A DNA stretch of 64,000 nucleotides. Origin: Acanthosepion esculentum (taxonomy: Eukaryota > Mollusca > Cephalopoda > Sepiida > Sepiidae). The position numbers and the translations under genes were made by a program. The stretch lies in contig OZ038482.1 in assembly GCA_964036315.1 (NCBI GenBank), positions 9,376,304 to 9,440,303 on the forward strand, written 5' to 3'. Shown one piece after another: positions 11,280 through 22,263 of this stretch (position 1 is its first letter; each line of letters starts with the position of its first letter). The notes beneath the pieces are model-generated. The model worked only from the letters and a program-made list of their open reading frames with translations, did not search any database and had not been told where the DNA came from.

Positions 11280-11675
11280 AACTCCCCTGTACCTTTTCTA
11301 TAAATATTTTCATGGGAATTGTTCTGATCAACTTTTCGCTTTGATACCTCAACTTTATGAATTTAAGCACAGTACTAGATTGGCAGTTAGGTCTCATCAT
11401 TTTACAGTTGAAATGTCTGGACATAACTGTAAGTTCTACGCTAACAGTTTTTCTCTCGCACTTCTCACTTGTGGAACTCTCTTCTGGCTTTTTGCTTTCC
11501 AGTCAACTTTGACCTTCAAAAATTTAAATGCAATGATAATCTTTATTTTCTGTCTTTTTAATTCCATTTCTTTTATTGTTCTCTCTCCTTAATAGGATTT
11601 TTTCTCATATTTTGTTACATTCGGTGACACCTTGTGTCTTAGTGGTTTTATTGCTTACTTGGGGGTCAAATTATT
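11280..11675 (+). mobile_element. Jockey-type LINE 3' end fragment
   Basis: An open frame of about 100 codons reads LFYKYFHGNCSDQL, YEFKHSTRLAVRS, FTVEMSG and KFYANSF, then NLNAMI. This is the same C-terminal segment as at 28.34-28.66 kb (minus), 37.86-38.1 kb and 63.47-63.77 kb. The 3' UTR motif TTAGTGGTTTTATTGC closes it. It is the 5'-truncated terminus of a Jockey/CR1-like reverse-transcriptase protein. Confidence 0.8.
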
Positions 11676-11759
11676 AAGAAAATAATTCCCAACACGACAT
11701 GACACAAATGAAATGTGCCTGGTCCTTAGCAATTCAAATTTCTTATCAGCACCTCACCA

Positions 11760-12180
11760 TTGCACTAAAATGGGAGGCTCATGGCTTGACCTGATACCTT
11801 TTTGATGCAGACAGTGGGGACAAGACACTTTTTGCCTTTACATATGCATATCACATATGGGATCCCTCATGAAACTTGATTTTGTATATTTGACTTCAAA
11901 GGTCAAATAGCAGAGCAGATCAGGCCTAAGGTCAAAAATAGCTTGGCTTCAATGGCATTTTCCACCGATTATTTTTGTAACCCCCCCCCCCCCCCAAAAA
12001 AACTGAAGATCGCATACATCTTACATAGATAAAGTTCATTGTAATGAGTGAGCTGCACTTGTGAAAACAATTTTTGTATTTCTATAAGGCATGGGAAACC
12101 AGGAACCCTTTAAGTGAGGCTATCAGAACCTTTTCCAAAAAATTGCCTTCAATAATGCTCAAATAAGCAACCACTTTCAG
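11760..12180 (-). mobile_element. R2/NeSL-like LINE 3' UTR fragment
   Basis: Shares ordered motifs with the cluster at 19.9-21.1 kb: CATTTTCCACCGATTATTTTTGT, TTACATAGATAAAG, GCACTTGTGAAAACAATTTTTGTATTTCTATAAGGCATGG (all given in parts), and CTATCAGAACCTTTTCC. Orientation is minus, with the coding end at the high coordinate. A 15-base C run (11981-11995) interrupts it where the other copies are A-rich. No (AAT)n tail is left. Confidence 0.6.
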
Positions 12181-13400
12181 CACCAAATGATTATCCGTTC
12201 TATCAAATTGAGTTATTTTGGAAGACATTTTAACTCCTAAATGTTTAATTTGCCTTGTCAATAGCTTGCTATCTCATAATTTCACAAAATTTGAGCTTCT
12301 CTGCTGAATGTTAACTACTCATATTTCTTTTAACAGGATAAAATCTGTCGATGAATATCAAGATAATAACTTGGAAAACTCCATTGAATATTTATTTCCA
12401 GAAATGTCCTGACTCTATGAAGACAGCTCATTCTGGCAGACAAGTTAAATGGAGGCACCTTTTTAGCTGATAATATGAATCTGTCATTAGTTGTGTGTGG
12501 GATTCAATGAAGAAAGCTGAAGATAAATGATTTTGAATGGAAATCTTTGCAAAATAAGTCTGCAGTTGAATTGATGGTAAAAGAAAAATCTAGCTTCCCT
12601 TGTTGGAAAGAGAAATTCAATAAAATGGATGAAGAATAAATAAAGACATAGCCACCCTAAGCTATAATCATAATTTAAACTTTTTCTCAGAATATTTTAT
12701 TGCATACTCAGACCATGAACTTAGTGGAATTGTAAAAAGACAAGATAACAGTCATATGAGATGGTTGGGGTTTCGAATCAGGTAGGAACTTAAAATCTGT
12801 GTCTTATATCCACTCATCCAAAATTCAAATAATCTCCTGTTGTTTTCCCACCAAATTAAGATAATCTCTAGTTGTCTCCCCAAAATTCATTAATTTACTG
12901 TGTTGCCTACGTCCTCCAAAGAATGCAGCCTTACTGTATAAACCTATTGACCAGCATTCATTAGCTTATAACTGAGTGCCACTTGATTCTCACAGTTTCC
13001 AGTTACTTTTTATTGTTACAAAACTGCAGTAATTCCAAGCCCAGATAAAATCATTTATAGTCCATTTGATGATGTCAGTGTCATTAGCAATAAAAGCATG
13101 AATCCATTGTGCATTAGAAAGTTGTTCAAAATGACTTTGGAATAAACAGTTATTAAAATATGACTTTCTTAAAAGTTTCATTTGATCTAAAAAAATTTGA
13201 ATAAATTGTTTTGGAAGAACATCCTCATCTTTGTTGATTTAATTATTGTTTTAGTCAGTTTTTTGACCTTCTCTAGTTGACATTTGTTTTTTAATTGATT
13301 GATTTTGTTTAGTAGTATATCAACCCCTAGGAGTTATTTAATGCTGAAATCTGAACGAAATTTTATCACTTCAACTAAATATATTTTAAACACAATTGTA
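12181..13400. other. Unassigned stretch, possible 3' exon texture
   Basis: At 12325-12345 a CTTTTAACAG acceptor-like sequence precedes a short open stretch that stops near 12410. AATAAA signals follow at 12636-12645. That combination is suggestive but too weak for a gene call. The rest has no recognised repeat. A weak minus frame at 12990-13181 has no features. Confidence 0.25.
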
Positions 13401-13800
13401 TGCTTTCAACTACAGATGAAATGTATTGTTGGTCATTTTTTTATAAAATGTATTGTTTGTCATCTTACTATAAAATGTATTGCTGGTAATTCTAGTATAA
13501 AATGTATTGCTGGTCATTTTGCTTTAAAATTGTATTGGTGGTCATTTTGCTATAAATAAATATTGTTGGTAAATTGTTTTATATAAAAATGTATTTTTAT
13601 ACTTTTGTAGTGTTTTGTTTTTGTTTGGGGAGTTCCCTATTTGCTCATAGCTGAGACCCTAACAGGTGCTACCACCCTGGGTCAGGGTGGACTTGGGTAC
13701 AACAGCAATTAAGAGGTGGTTCCATGCTCCTCAAAACTTTCAATCTCCTGATCAGCTGCCTTGCTGCCAGATGTAGTTTATCATCATACCCAGGATTTTT
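13401..13800. repeat. Dispersed repeat C, inverted copy, with 27-bp minisatellite
   Basis: The part at 13640-13770 is the reverse complement of the head of the repeats at 10.84 and 27.89 kb (GTGCTACCACCCTGGGTCAG, AAGAGGTGGTTCCATGCTCC). The flank at 13415-13585 is an imperfect minisatellite of unit AAAATGTATTGCTGGTCATT, period 27-28, about six copies. It corresponds to the AT-rich middle of the same element and so is a local amplification within it. Confidence 0.7.
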
Positions 13801-14224
13801 CCAGTTGTACGTGGTAACCTTTAAGAATGTTAACCTGATTCCTTCATTCCATTTGTGGACAAAAGTCATTCATCAGGCATTCTGTTCAGTGTTCTTTCAT
13901 GGGAATTTATACAATTTCCAACTGCCATTTTTCTCTCTTTGGGTAGCACTGACAAATAGCTACTGACATTTTTGGATTGAAAGTAAATTTAATGAAAAAA
14001 TAAAATTTTAATTCTAGAAAATTTTTTTACTTGCAAAACGAGTTCAACATAAGCTTCATAAAAATTTGTTTATATTCCAGTTCAATTCTAAAAAATAACT
14101 AAACATTACAGATATATTCTATCAATAGATTGCATATGATTTTTACTAGTTCTAGAATATATAGTAATTTTCTAAGTGCGTCTTGAAACCAAATCGTCTA
14201 GAACAGCATATGTTTCTAGAAATA

Positions 14225-15112
14225 GAGTGTAGTGTTTGTAAGGAAACACTCTTAAAATCTTTATAAATTAAGATTTGGTAAAACAAATGAATTAGATTCA
14301 AATTATAGTGGACACATTATTAGAATATATTGTAAACTATAGCAAGGGTGTATTAAGGTTGGGGGAAACACATAAATGACAGCTCTCCCCACCATTACAG
14401 GGGTAATCGGCAGAGAAAGGAAATGTGATGAGAAGTAACAAAATGACACTGTCTCAGAAGGCACAACAACTTTAGGAATAAAATGCCCATGGTACAAAAT
14501 TCACAAGACACTGAGTTTTGCATTCTGCTGGTTTTCCTGGTGCTTTTATTGACAGGAGAAACTGGCAGAAACCCAGATCGAGACTAGTTGTTGAGAGGCC
14601 CATATCTGAACATGCCAAGCTGTCCTGCTGCTAATGAGGAAAACCCAAATGTAACTGGCTTTGACAGATCTGTCCACATATAATCTCGGGACTCTTTTGT
14701 GTTTGTACTGACATGAGTCCACCCCACTTTTTCTATTCATTAGTCAGTTTCAGACAAAATAAAAAATATTGTTTTATTGAAAATTATTAACAAGGTAAAA
14801 TATCCCAACTAAGTAGATATGAATTTGAAATAAAATTTAGTTAATGGATAATTTACAAAGAAACAAAAATTACAAATATTATATTTTTCTGTCTATTTTC
14901 AGCTAAAAAAAAACTTGAATTAATCTGTAGTTTTTGCAAAGAAAAACTCTTAAAATCTTTATAAATTAAGATTTGGTAAAACAAACAAATTAAACAGATT
15001 CAAATTATAGCGGGCACATTATTCAAACATATTATATTAACCAGTTTCAAGCAAAGCAAAATCGTCTTTTTATTAAAAATTATTAATAAGATACAATATC
15101 CCAACTGAGAGA
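14225..15112. repeat. Diverged direct duplication (two copies)
   Basis: 14235-14330 (CTTAAAATCTTTATAAATTA, AAGATTTGGTAAAACAAA) matches 14945-15040. 14745-14815 (CAGTTTCAGACAAAATAAA, AAATATCCCAACTAAG) matches 15040-15110. In the right copy these two parts are adjacent. In the left copy they are separated by about 415 bp, so the left copy carries an insertion or the right copy a deletion. Confidence 0.8.
14331..14744. mobile_element. Candidate inserted element (defined by comparison)
   Basis: This segment interrupts the left copy of the 14.2/14.9 kb duplication. It is less AT-rich than its flanks. It includes GACAGGAGAAACTGGCAGAA, GTCCTGCTGCTAATGAGGAA and TGACATGAGTCCACCCCACT. No open frame of note, terminal repeat or poly-A is visible. 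A SINE-like or other non-autonomous element fits, but the class is not established. Confidence 0.4.
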
Positions 15113-15249
15113 ATCGTCATTCATCATTTCTTCAGTTAGTGCATTTTGCGCCGCCGCTGTGGTCACCACTCCCCATCCAACTCACAATTGCAGAATAGTG
15201 TAATGGATTGCTGGTTCCTTTTGCACTGGAGATGTTGAGATTACCCCGC

Positions 15250-15518
15250 TCCTCCTCTCAGAATTTAAAGAATCAAGACCTACAATGTGGCAGATGGTTT
15301 GAATTCAGACTTTTCCTTCTCCTAGAATGGTTGCTAACCAAGGCTATAGAGCCTAGTCTGTTCTTCTATTTTATCCATAGCTAGGGGGAAAAGATGGATT
15401 CATACCTTTCCCAAAGGTATTAGCCTGTAAGTGAATACAATGAACTTGACTGGAATTTGAACCTGGCTCTCAGATTCCTCAATCTGAGCCACTATCTTCA
15501 CGGTGCCTCCATACTGAG
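15250..15518 (-). mobile_element. tRNA-derived SINE copy
   Basis: Minus-strand head near 15515 shows an A-box-like GATAGTGGCTCAGATTG. It is followed by a B-box-like stretch, the reverse complement of GGAATTTGAACCTGGCTC. The body resembles the copy ending at 16.97 kb (AGTGAATACAATGAACTTGA versus AGTGAATGTAATGGGTCTGA; ATTCATAC(C/T)TTT; GTATTAG). It is a diverged RNA polymerase III-type retroposon. Confidence 0.6.
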
Positions 15519-15629
15519 TAATTACCAAGTTAAAATAAATTTAATTATAATTTACTGGGAAAAATAGTATATACACAGCATTTAAAACATATATGAAATT
15601 ATCTGCAACATTTCAGCTTTTAAGCATGT

Positions 15630-15652
15630 AGAGATTTTTTTTTTTTTTTTTT
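15630..15652. repeat. Poly-T run
   Basis: About 20 T. It sits at the left boundary of the LINE relic that follows on the minus strand and may be its ancient poly-A tail. Confidence 0.7.
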
Positions 15653-15654
15653 AC

Positions 15655-16100
15655 TAATGTACAATTTATACAAGTCCCAAGAGCCATTCAGAGTAGAGGG
15701 TTACTGAAGGAGGTTGTTGGAGGAGCGGTAAGAGTTTTTCCTCCATTGGACTATTAGTGTTAGGTCGGAGGAGAGATCAGCTGTCAGGTTCTGGCCATCT
15801 AGATTTTGTTAGGTGCACCCATATACCGTTGTATCATCTGCATGTATATATATATACTCACAAACTGATTGGAGTATGCTCTTAGGCAGATCATCAATAT
15901 AAACCAGGAAGAGGATTGGACCCAGAAGTGGGCCTTGGGGAGATACCTGCATTGAACTCATGAACTCCAGAAGACTGCTCATTAACAACTACCTTTATTG
16001 ACCTCCCTCTTATGAAGGACTTGATAACTGAGAAAACTTTTCCAGTGATTACAAGGCTCTATTGAGAATTCAGTTAAAGATTTTCCCCAAATCACAGGAT
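15655..16100 (-). mobile_element. LINE reverse transcriptase core relic
   Basis: On the minus strand, with frameshifts, the palm of a non-LTR reverse transcriptase is readable: SIKVVVNEQSSG, then QG-PLLGPILFLVYIDDLP, then HADDTTVYGC (catalytic A/YADD block), then NLTADLSSDL. Motif spacing matches Jockey/CR1-type enzymes (family GVPQGSVLGPLLFLIYINDL, YADDTTLY). The fingers and the endonuclease are missing and no frame is open for more than about 30 codons. A poly-T at 15630-15652 lies just beyond the 3' side. Confidence 0.72.
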
Positions 16101-16700
16101 CCAAGTTTTTTGCTTTCGACCTTGGCTCGAACTGCTTCACTTTACGTTTTCTAGAACTCTCTTGCGATGCTTGCAGGCAGTTCTGAATGCAACCATGCCC
16201 CTACTATACTTTTCCATGTGGTAGATATTGTAGTAGCGGTTACAGTGTGCTATGGCTGCAGTATATTTTGGTGTAAACAAGGACTAGCTATTCGGTTTTT
16301 CTGGGTATTTTTGTCTGGGGTATAAAACTTTCCATGGTAAAAAGTTTTCATTCTGATATGATGGCGGTTGTTTTGAAGGCTCTATTTTTAAACAGAATGG
16401 GACTTAACTTTATTCTGTTTAATATATTCGCGCTTATTCTTGTGTTTAATAGTACGTCTGCGTGCGTATAAATTAAAGACAATGTATCAAGTAGCCAGTC
16501 CGAGTGACAGTCGGCGTCAAAGTTTGAGTCTAGTAGTGAGAGTAGTCATAAAGAAATCTTGTGTCTAGTCTATTTTCTGTCGTACGAAAACTGTCTTCAT
16601 CAGAAGAAACTGGCGTAAAAAATTCTAAAGATCAATTCAACAGTTGAGATTTTATACTTATCAACAACATCATCATTTGTCGACCATAGTTGGGATCATC
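16101..16700. other. Unassigned stretch
   Basis: No recognised element. Less AT-rich than most of the window between 16440 and 16600, with several CpG and GTCGG-type words, so it may be a fragment of an unrecognised element. Confidence 0.3.
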
Positions 16701-16769
16701 GAGCTAATACAAACGATCCTTTCTTTAGCGGTATAATATGTGCTACGCCAGGGCTACATACAGTTTTGA

Positions 16770-16970
16770 ATTAGAGTTACTTTCTCCAAGATCGGCTGCC
16801 ACTCAGTCTGTCCTGCTATTTACTGGGAGGAGAAGAAGAGGATTCATACTTTTTCCAAGAGTATTAGAACACAAGTGAATGTAATGGGTCTGAGTGGAAT
16901 TCGAACTCGGCTCTCCGATTTCTCAATCCGAGCCGCTATCCATTACTCCCCCGTACCTCCTTGTCTGTTC
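16770..16970 (-). mobile_element. tRNA-derived SINE copy
   Basis: Minus-strand head at 16967 shows an A-box-like GTAATGGATAGCGGCTC and, 35 bases on, the B-box GAGTTCGAATTCC (consensus GGTTCGAATCC). The body continues with CATTCACTTGTGTTCTAATA and AGTATGAATCCTCTTC. This is the best-preserved of three copies in the window. Confidence 0.75.
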
Positions 16971-18094
16971 TCTTTTTTCCTTTAATTTTCCTTTGTAGGC
17001 GATTTGAATATTTTTTATAACTTCTACTATTCGTTCTCAACTCAACAAGGTAAAAGTTACCCCCCAAAACTGTTACTTATTGCGTGAATAAATGTTCTGT
17101 TATGCGTACACGTATGGAAAAAGCACATAATAATATTTTTTATAACTCTGTACTTGATTATTTATGAAATTGACGTTCAACCATACCATTGATAAAACAA
17201 AAAAAAAGAAACTTGTAATAAGTTCTTTTAAAGTACTGAATGCCAAATGGGGGATATAGGAGGAAAAGGAAAGGGAGAAAAAAGGAAATGTACGTGAGAG
17301 GTTTTGCTACAGTATGACATATATATCTAGCAGCAAAAATAGCCTTCATTTTGCATTTGGAAGATATGTTTTCTTTTTCTCCCGCAGTTTTTACTAGCGA
17401 GCTACTTTCGGGAATTCGCATTTTCCCACTGGCTATTGCAAAAATCCCCCCCCCCCAAAAGAACAAAAACATAAAACAAAAAAAAACAAAACAAAAAAAA
17501 AACGGTGGAAAGCATTCTTTTCTCACCGTGCTGTGATTCAGAGCTTTAAAGGTATATTTCGACGACTACGAAACTATCGTACGACTTATCTCGTTAAATT
17601 AGAAAGCCCCTTGGGACGACAAGTTCGCGCGCCTTTGACGATGTCTGCGAATGAAAAGAGATAAAGTAACGAATCCAGAAAGATCCCAGTTTATAATGTA
17701 GAAAGGTCATGGTGATAATTATAAGATTTGCATATGCTGACCAAATTAGGCCAAGAATCGGATATCAAGAAGAAAGTGAGGTAGAAGAACATTCTGTTAA
17801 TGTTCCTAATGATCGTAGCCCAGGTAAACGATCTTATAATGAAGCACATCATACACTAGCGCCTAAATATCCAAACTCTGATCTCCTCTAAAACATTGAT
17901 GTAGATCAGTGCTTCCACTGCGTGATATCACCCTCCGGCGGGCGATCTTGACTGTTGGGCGGAGGATGAGCAACTGAATAGAAAATGTTGGGTGAGTGGA
18001 AATTTTGGTGGACGATATAGGATTTTGAATATTAAAAACGGTATTTCATCATATGCTACCCGAAAAAAATATTCAAAGGAGATATCCAAAGAAA

Positions 18095-18097
<3 letters not shown>
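16971..18097. other. Unassigned stretch; possible hAT-like terminus
   Basis: Holds a C10 run near 17447 and A-rich tracts to 17505, both sources of spurious frames. A 60-codon frame at 17709-17891 has mixed composition but no domain. Around 17908 CAGTGCTTCCACTGCGTG, followed by a G+C-rich CCCTCCGGCGGGCGATC, has the look of a hAT-type terminal repeat. No partner was found. Confidence 0.3.

Positions 18098-18151
<54 letters not shown>
18098..18151. repeat. (AT)n microsatellite
   Basis: Uninterrupted TA dinucleotide run of about 54 bases. Confidence 0.98.
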
Positions 18152-18152
<1 letters not shown>

Positions 18153-18529
18153 TTAAATATAACAGACAATGCATGTCTGTTAGGTTTGATCATGAAACAT
18201 TCTAAACTTCGTATGTTTGCTTTAATTTCGGATGAAAATAAAGACAAAAATTGTCCAACATTTGGATATTTTTTTCTTATGCTGCTCCTTGCTCTAAGGT
18301 TTCGGCTCACATGAGCCTTCTTCAGAGTGGTTATGCGGACATTTAAACAAAGATATTCACTATCAAAGATGATATTCTGTTACACTGACATAAAAGATTG
18401 CTATGCGAAGATAACGGTTGCAGAATAGCAGACGCAGGTCGTAAGTTCATGATGCGGTTCTATGAAGTCATACCACGTGAGAGATTGAAATATTAACAAC
18501 AGAACCATACTTGCATTTCTTCACCCATT

Positions 18530-19918
18530 TGAAACTCCATTTTGAACTTGTTGGATTCCTTTATAACCGAATGAGGTTTCTTCTTTCATGTTCTTTGACA
18601 CATCAGCCATTCTTCTGTAGTTTCATGGTATCTTTGAAGGCCAATAGTTGTAGTTTTGTAAGACAGTTCTAGTTGAACTAATTATCTGCCTCCTCCTGAT
18701 CTGAGCACATACAGATATCAACAAATGATCATGCAGTAGCAAATAAGAAGCTTTCTCGTTTGGTCATTCGTTTAATGTCAGCTATGGTCCAGTTAAGGAT
18801 GTTGAAACAGTATTGTACCACAGGGACAGCCAAGGTGTTTATGGAATATATTCTGTTTTTTTTTTAAAAATCCAGCTCGGTATTCAGTACCAGACGCACA
18901 CGCCTTTAGTAATCCATTCTTACATTCTCCTTCATTTCAATATGCTGCATTTCATATCCTTCGCTAATTCCTAGATTCCTATTGGCTTATTCTTGTTCCA
19001 GTCTCCTAATCTTTGTGATGAAATCTAAATCTATTGAATGTCTCTTTGAAAGATTTCTCGTCGGATATTCAGGCAGTTGGAGGTGGCAGTGCCTCTTGCG
19101 TGATTTAGGTATAATGCGATTTTCCACATTCCCATGATGTGTATAAGGAAATTTACTACCGCGGCGGAGACTGTGTATATTTCCCAAGTCTTAAGGATCC
19201 AAGACACACTATCAAAGGCTTTACGATAATTTATCCATGCTGTGTTGAGATTTCTACATATTTTCCTGCAATTATCCAGGATCATTTCGTTTATCAGTAG
19301 TAGATCTTTGCAGCCATATGGACCTCTCCAGCATCCTTTCTACTTTAGTGGAAGGATGTTGTTTTCATCGATAAAAGAGTAAGTACGGTTCGTCATGACA
19401 GACGTGATCAGTTTATACGTGGTGGGCAGCCATGTTATTGGCCTATAATCTTTCGGATCATTTGTTTCACTCGTTTTTTACATAAGATATCTGATATCTT
19501 CAGTGATCCATTCTGGGATTTCATTCGGATTAGTAACAAGCATTGATAAATTTTGTGCAAGGGTTTTATGGGTTGATGACAGATGATAGAGCCAAAAATT
19601 GGGCACTTTGTCATTTCCTGGGGCTTTCCATTTTTGAGATTTCGTTCGAGCTTGCATGACATTATTCAGGGTTATATTTTCCCATTCTTGTAGAGGTTTA
19701 TCCAACATTCGTTCTTCTTCTCGTTGGATCCATTTTGCATTGGGGTTATATTCCTTTGGGCTGTCCCAAATATTCTTCCCAAATTTCTGCACTTTTTCAA
19801 TAAATGGTAGCTTTTTGACACTTGTAACTGCTTTTCCAGTTTCCCTGTAAAATTTCTTAAGGTTCGTTTGGATTATTTCATTTTGGCGATAGAAACTACA
19901 ACGTTTTCCGTATCGTCT
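18530..19918 (-). pseudogene. R2/NeSL-like LINE reverse transcriptase relic
   Basis: From the high coordinate downward, with frameshifts, the minus strand gives EEERMLDKPLQEWENITLNN, KAPGNDKVPNFWLYHLSSTH, NPNEIPEWITEDI, DYRPITWLPTTYKLITSVMT, AWINYRKAFDSVSWILK, then EIFQRD. The next readable parts are FITKIRRLEQE, NTLAVPVVQYCFNILNWTI, and finally LVQLELSYKTTTIGLQRY and KPHSVIKESNKF. This is the order seen in R2/NeSL-type site-specific LINE enzymes. The block carrying the catalytic (Y/F)xDD, normally between the GIFQGDSLSP element and the FxKDLEQEG element, is missing. The copy has thus suffered an internal deletion of roughly 100 residues. It is dead. Confidence 0.8.
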
Positions 19919-19921
19919 TGT

Positions 19922-19974
<53 letters not shown>

Positions 19975-20417
19975 TCTTCCTTTGATTTTTTTATATACTC
20001 ATTTCCATCTCGGCCCCAACCAGAGACTTAAGGGCAAATATAGCATCATGACATTTTCCACTGAACGTTTTTGAAAAAAATAAAACAACCTAAGATCACA
20101 TATTTTACATAGATAAACAGAGCTGTACTTGTGAAAACAATTTTTTATATTTCTATAAGGCATAGTCTACCAGAGACCATTCAATGTGTCTATCAGAACC
20201 TTTTCCAATCAAACCGAGGGCTACAACCACAATTGGAATTATTGATGTCCTTATGTGCCGCATTTTTGAGATTTCCACTTCAAGATCCTTGTATTTTGAT
20301 AGTTTTTTAATATCTACAAAGATACATGACTATCTGCAAGGACTGCCATGTTAATAAGAAAGTTTGTTTTTCTGGTCTTTGATCATTATGTCTGAGCGAT
20401 TAGCTTTGATTCTTCTG

Positions 20418-20418
<1 letters not shown>
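19919..20418 (-). mobile_element. R2/NeSL-like LINE 3' end copy A with (AAT)n tail
   Basis: Minus strand: ANRSDIMIKDQKNKLSY, then KLSKYKDLEVEISKM, then IIPIVVVALGLIGKG near 20250. This is followed by the 3' UTR (to about 19975) and an (AAT)n tail at 19974-19924. The C-terminal pattern (family ANRPDIVIKNK, SKYKDLEIEI, TIPVVIGALG) belongs to R2/NeSL-type proteins. The 5' end is truncated exactly where the (AAT)n tail of copy B begins. Confidence 0.75.
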
Positions 20419-20456
<38 letters not shown>

Positions 20457-20748
20457 TTTATTTTCTTTGATATCTGGCGTTTACACATTTCTTTCCGGGT
20501 CCCGCCCAGGGACCTAAGGTTAGAAATGGTATCATGACACTTTCCACTGCAAAAAAAAAAAAATGAAATAGATAAAGTCCTTCGTAAAGTGTGGGCTGTA
20601 CTTGTCAGAACAATTTTTTGTATCTCTTTGAGGCATCGACTTCCAGGGATCCCTTCAATCAGCCTACTGGAATCTTTTCCAACCAGTCCAAGGGCTCCAA
20701 CTACAACAGGGATTGTTGATGTTCCCATGTGCCACATTTTTGAGATTT
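20419..20748 (-). mobile_element. R2/NeSL-like LINE 3' end copy B with (AAT)n tail
   Basis: Open minus frame reads ISKMWHMGTSTIPVVVGAL, then GIPGSRCLKEIQKIVLTSTA and HTLRRTLSI, and then runs into the A-rich UTR. The tail is (AAT)n at 20457-20420. The coding 5' side is cut at the (AAT)n tail of copy C. This copy keeps the longest clean C-terminal reading, about 60 codons. Confidence 0.75.
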
Positions 20749-20749
20749 C

Positions 20750-20816
<67 letters not shown>

Positions 20817-21085
20817 TTTGATTTCCGTTTTATACTTATTTCTTTCCGGGTCCCAGAGACCTTAGGTCAAAAGTGGCTTCATGACGTTTTCCAGTGATCA
20901 TTTTTGTAAAAAACAAAACAAAGCACAACAACCTGTGATTACACACATTTTTCATAGATAAAGCTCTTCATCACGTGTGAGTTTTATTTGTGAGTGCATT
21001 TTTTTCCATATTTCTTTAAGGCGTGGACTACAAGGAATCCCTTCAATGAGTCTATCGAACACTATTATTATTCTTATTATTTCCT
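20749..21085 (-). mobile_element. R2/NeSL-like LINE 3' end copy C (and stub D)
   Basis: 3' UTR homologous to copies A and B (TTTCCGGGTCCCAGAGACCT, CATGACGTTTTCCAGTGATC, AGATAAAGCTCTTCATCACG), with (AAT)n at 20813-20751. Its 5' side, at GAGTCTATCGAAC near 21060, is abutted by a short ATT remnant at 21063-21083 that looks like the tail of a further copy D. Confidence 0.7.
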
Positions 21086-22260
21086 TTACACCACATAGTT
21101 TTATATTTTCCACAAATGCCAGCTGTTAGTCTTCAACTACAGAGAAAAGCCAGGATTTCGAATGCCGAACTTTCAAGGCGGTTTTACTTGAAAAACTCGC
21201 GCAACACAATCTTCCTATATATTTTCTCCTTAGAATGCTTTTCTATTCAGTAAAATTTAATAAATATCTAAAGAAACATAAGACAAAATAATATTCTTCT
21301 ATGAATATTAATGATAATTTAAAGAATTTAGCTTCAACCGGGCAATTCCTGATACTCTTACTTATTCCATAATATATTGTGATTCGAATAATCATATCGG
21401 TCGAACGTTCCTGGTTATATTTTGTTTTGTTCTATCAACCAAAAACAAAAACATAAAGAAAAAGTCAAAAACAAATCTTACCCAAGGATTGAAATTTTCC
21501 ATTTTTATTTTTGTATTTGATAAAGAAAGAAAAGACTATTTTCTTTCTTTGATAATCTCCAGATCTTTCTTGAAGCTGTCGGAATCAGAACGAGGCTATG
21601 TAAGTCAATTTTGCACATCAAAGGATTCTGGGAAGAAGATTTGCCTTGTAGCCTAACACATACATGTAGATATTTTTGCTTGATGCTTGTGTGAATCAAA
21701 AGATATTGAACACAGGTGTAAGATGTTGCTTCGTCAGAGGATAAGCAAGCAAAAGAATTTTCGACACTTTGGGTTTGACATGATGGAATGCAGAAGAAGT
21801 GATATGGATTCCCCGGGGAAATGTCGACAAAAAAAACCGCCTTGGGAATATAAAAATATTTTTAAATAATAATATCCAAAAGTTGACATGAAGATAGAAT
21901 TGGCCGGAAGTGGAATTAAACATTTGAAATGTTCGAAGTAAAATTGTTTTGTAGAGAATAAGTTACTTGGCAAAAAACAATTGCTTTAAAAATATTTGAA
22001 CAATGAAAGATTTCGCACAAATATTTTTTATTTGGAATCTCGATCGATTTTTATACCTTTAAGATACAGGCGATCATAGCTCCCCACAGCTACCTTTTCT
22101 TTAATATTTGTGAATTGTCATGAATATTCTTGGTAAGGTAGTGGAGTAGTTTCCTTTTTGTTTTATTTACAGCTTTGATGAGTTTTTCTTCTCTTAAACT
22201 GGTTGTCTTATCAAGTCTAAATTAATGAATCTAACTGACTAGTTAACACAGAGCTGTGAC
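21086..22260. other. Unassigned stretch
   Basis: No gene recognised. Open frames at 21687-21869 (plus) and 21696-21973 (minus) overlap on opposite strands, lack domains and are not convincing. The composition is AT-rich. Confidence 0.35.
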
Positions 22261-22263
22261 ATT

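Noticed and set aside
12330..12660. Terminal exon of a host gene (acceptor-like site, short frame, AATAAA)
   Set aside because: The open part is only about 25 codons with no recognisable domain. Each signal alone is common in AT-rich DNA.
15470..15515. Functional tRNA gene
   Set aside because: Only box A/B-like words are present and no cloverleaf with an anticodon arm could be drawn. A SINE head explains them. The same holds at 16.93 and 24.44 kb.
18056..18310. 84-codon minus frame with repeated Ile-Tyr
   Set aside because: It is a translation of the (AT)n tract. The same applies to frames at 27685-27963, 30068-30396, 48600-48797 and 52425-52628.
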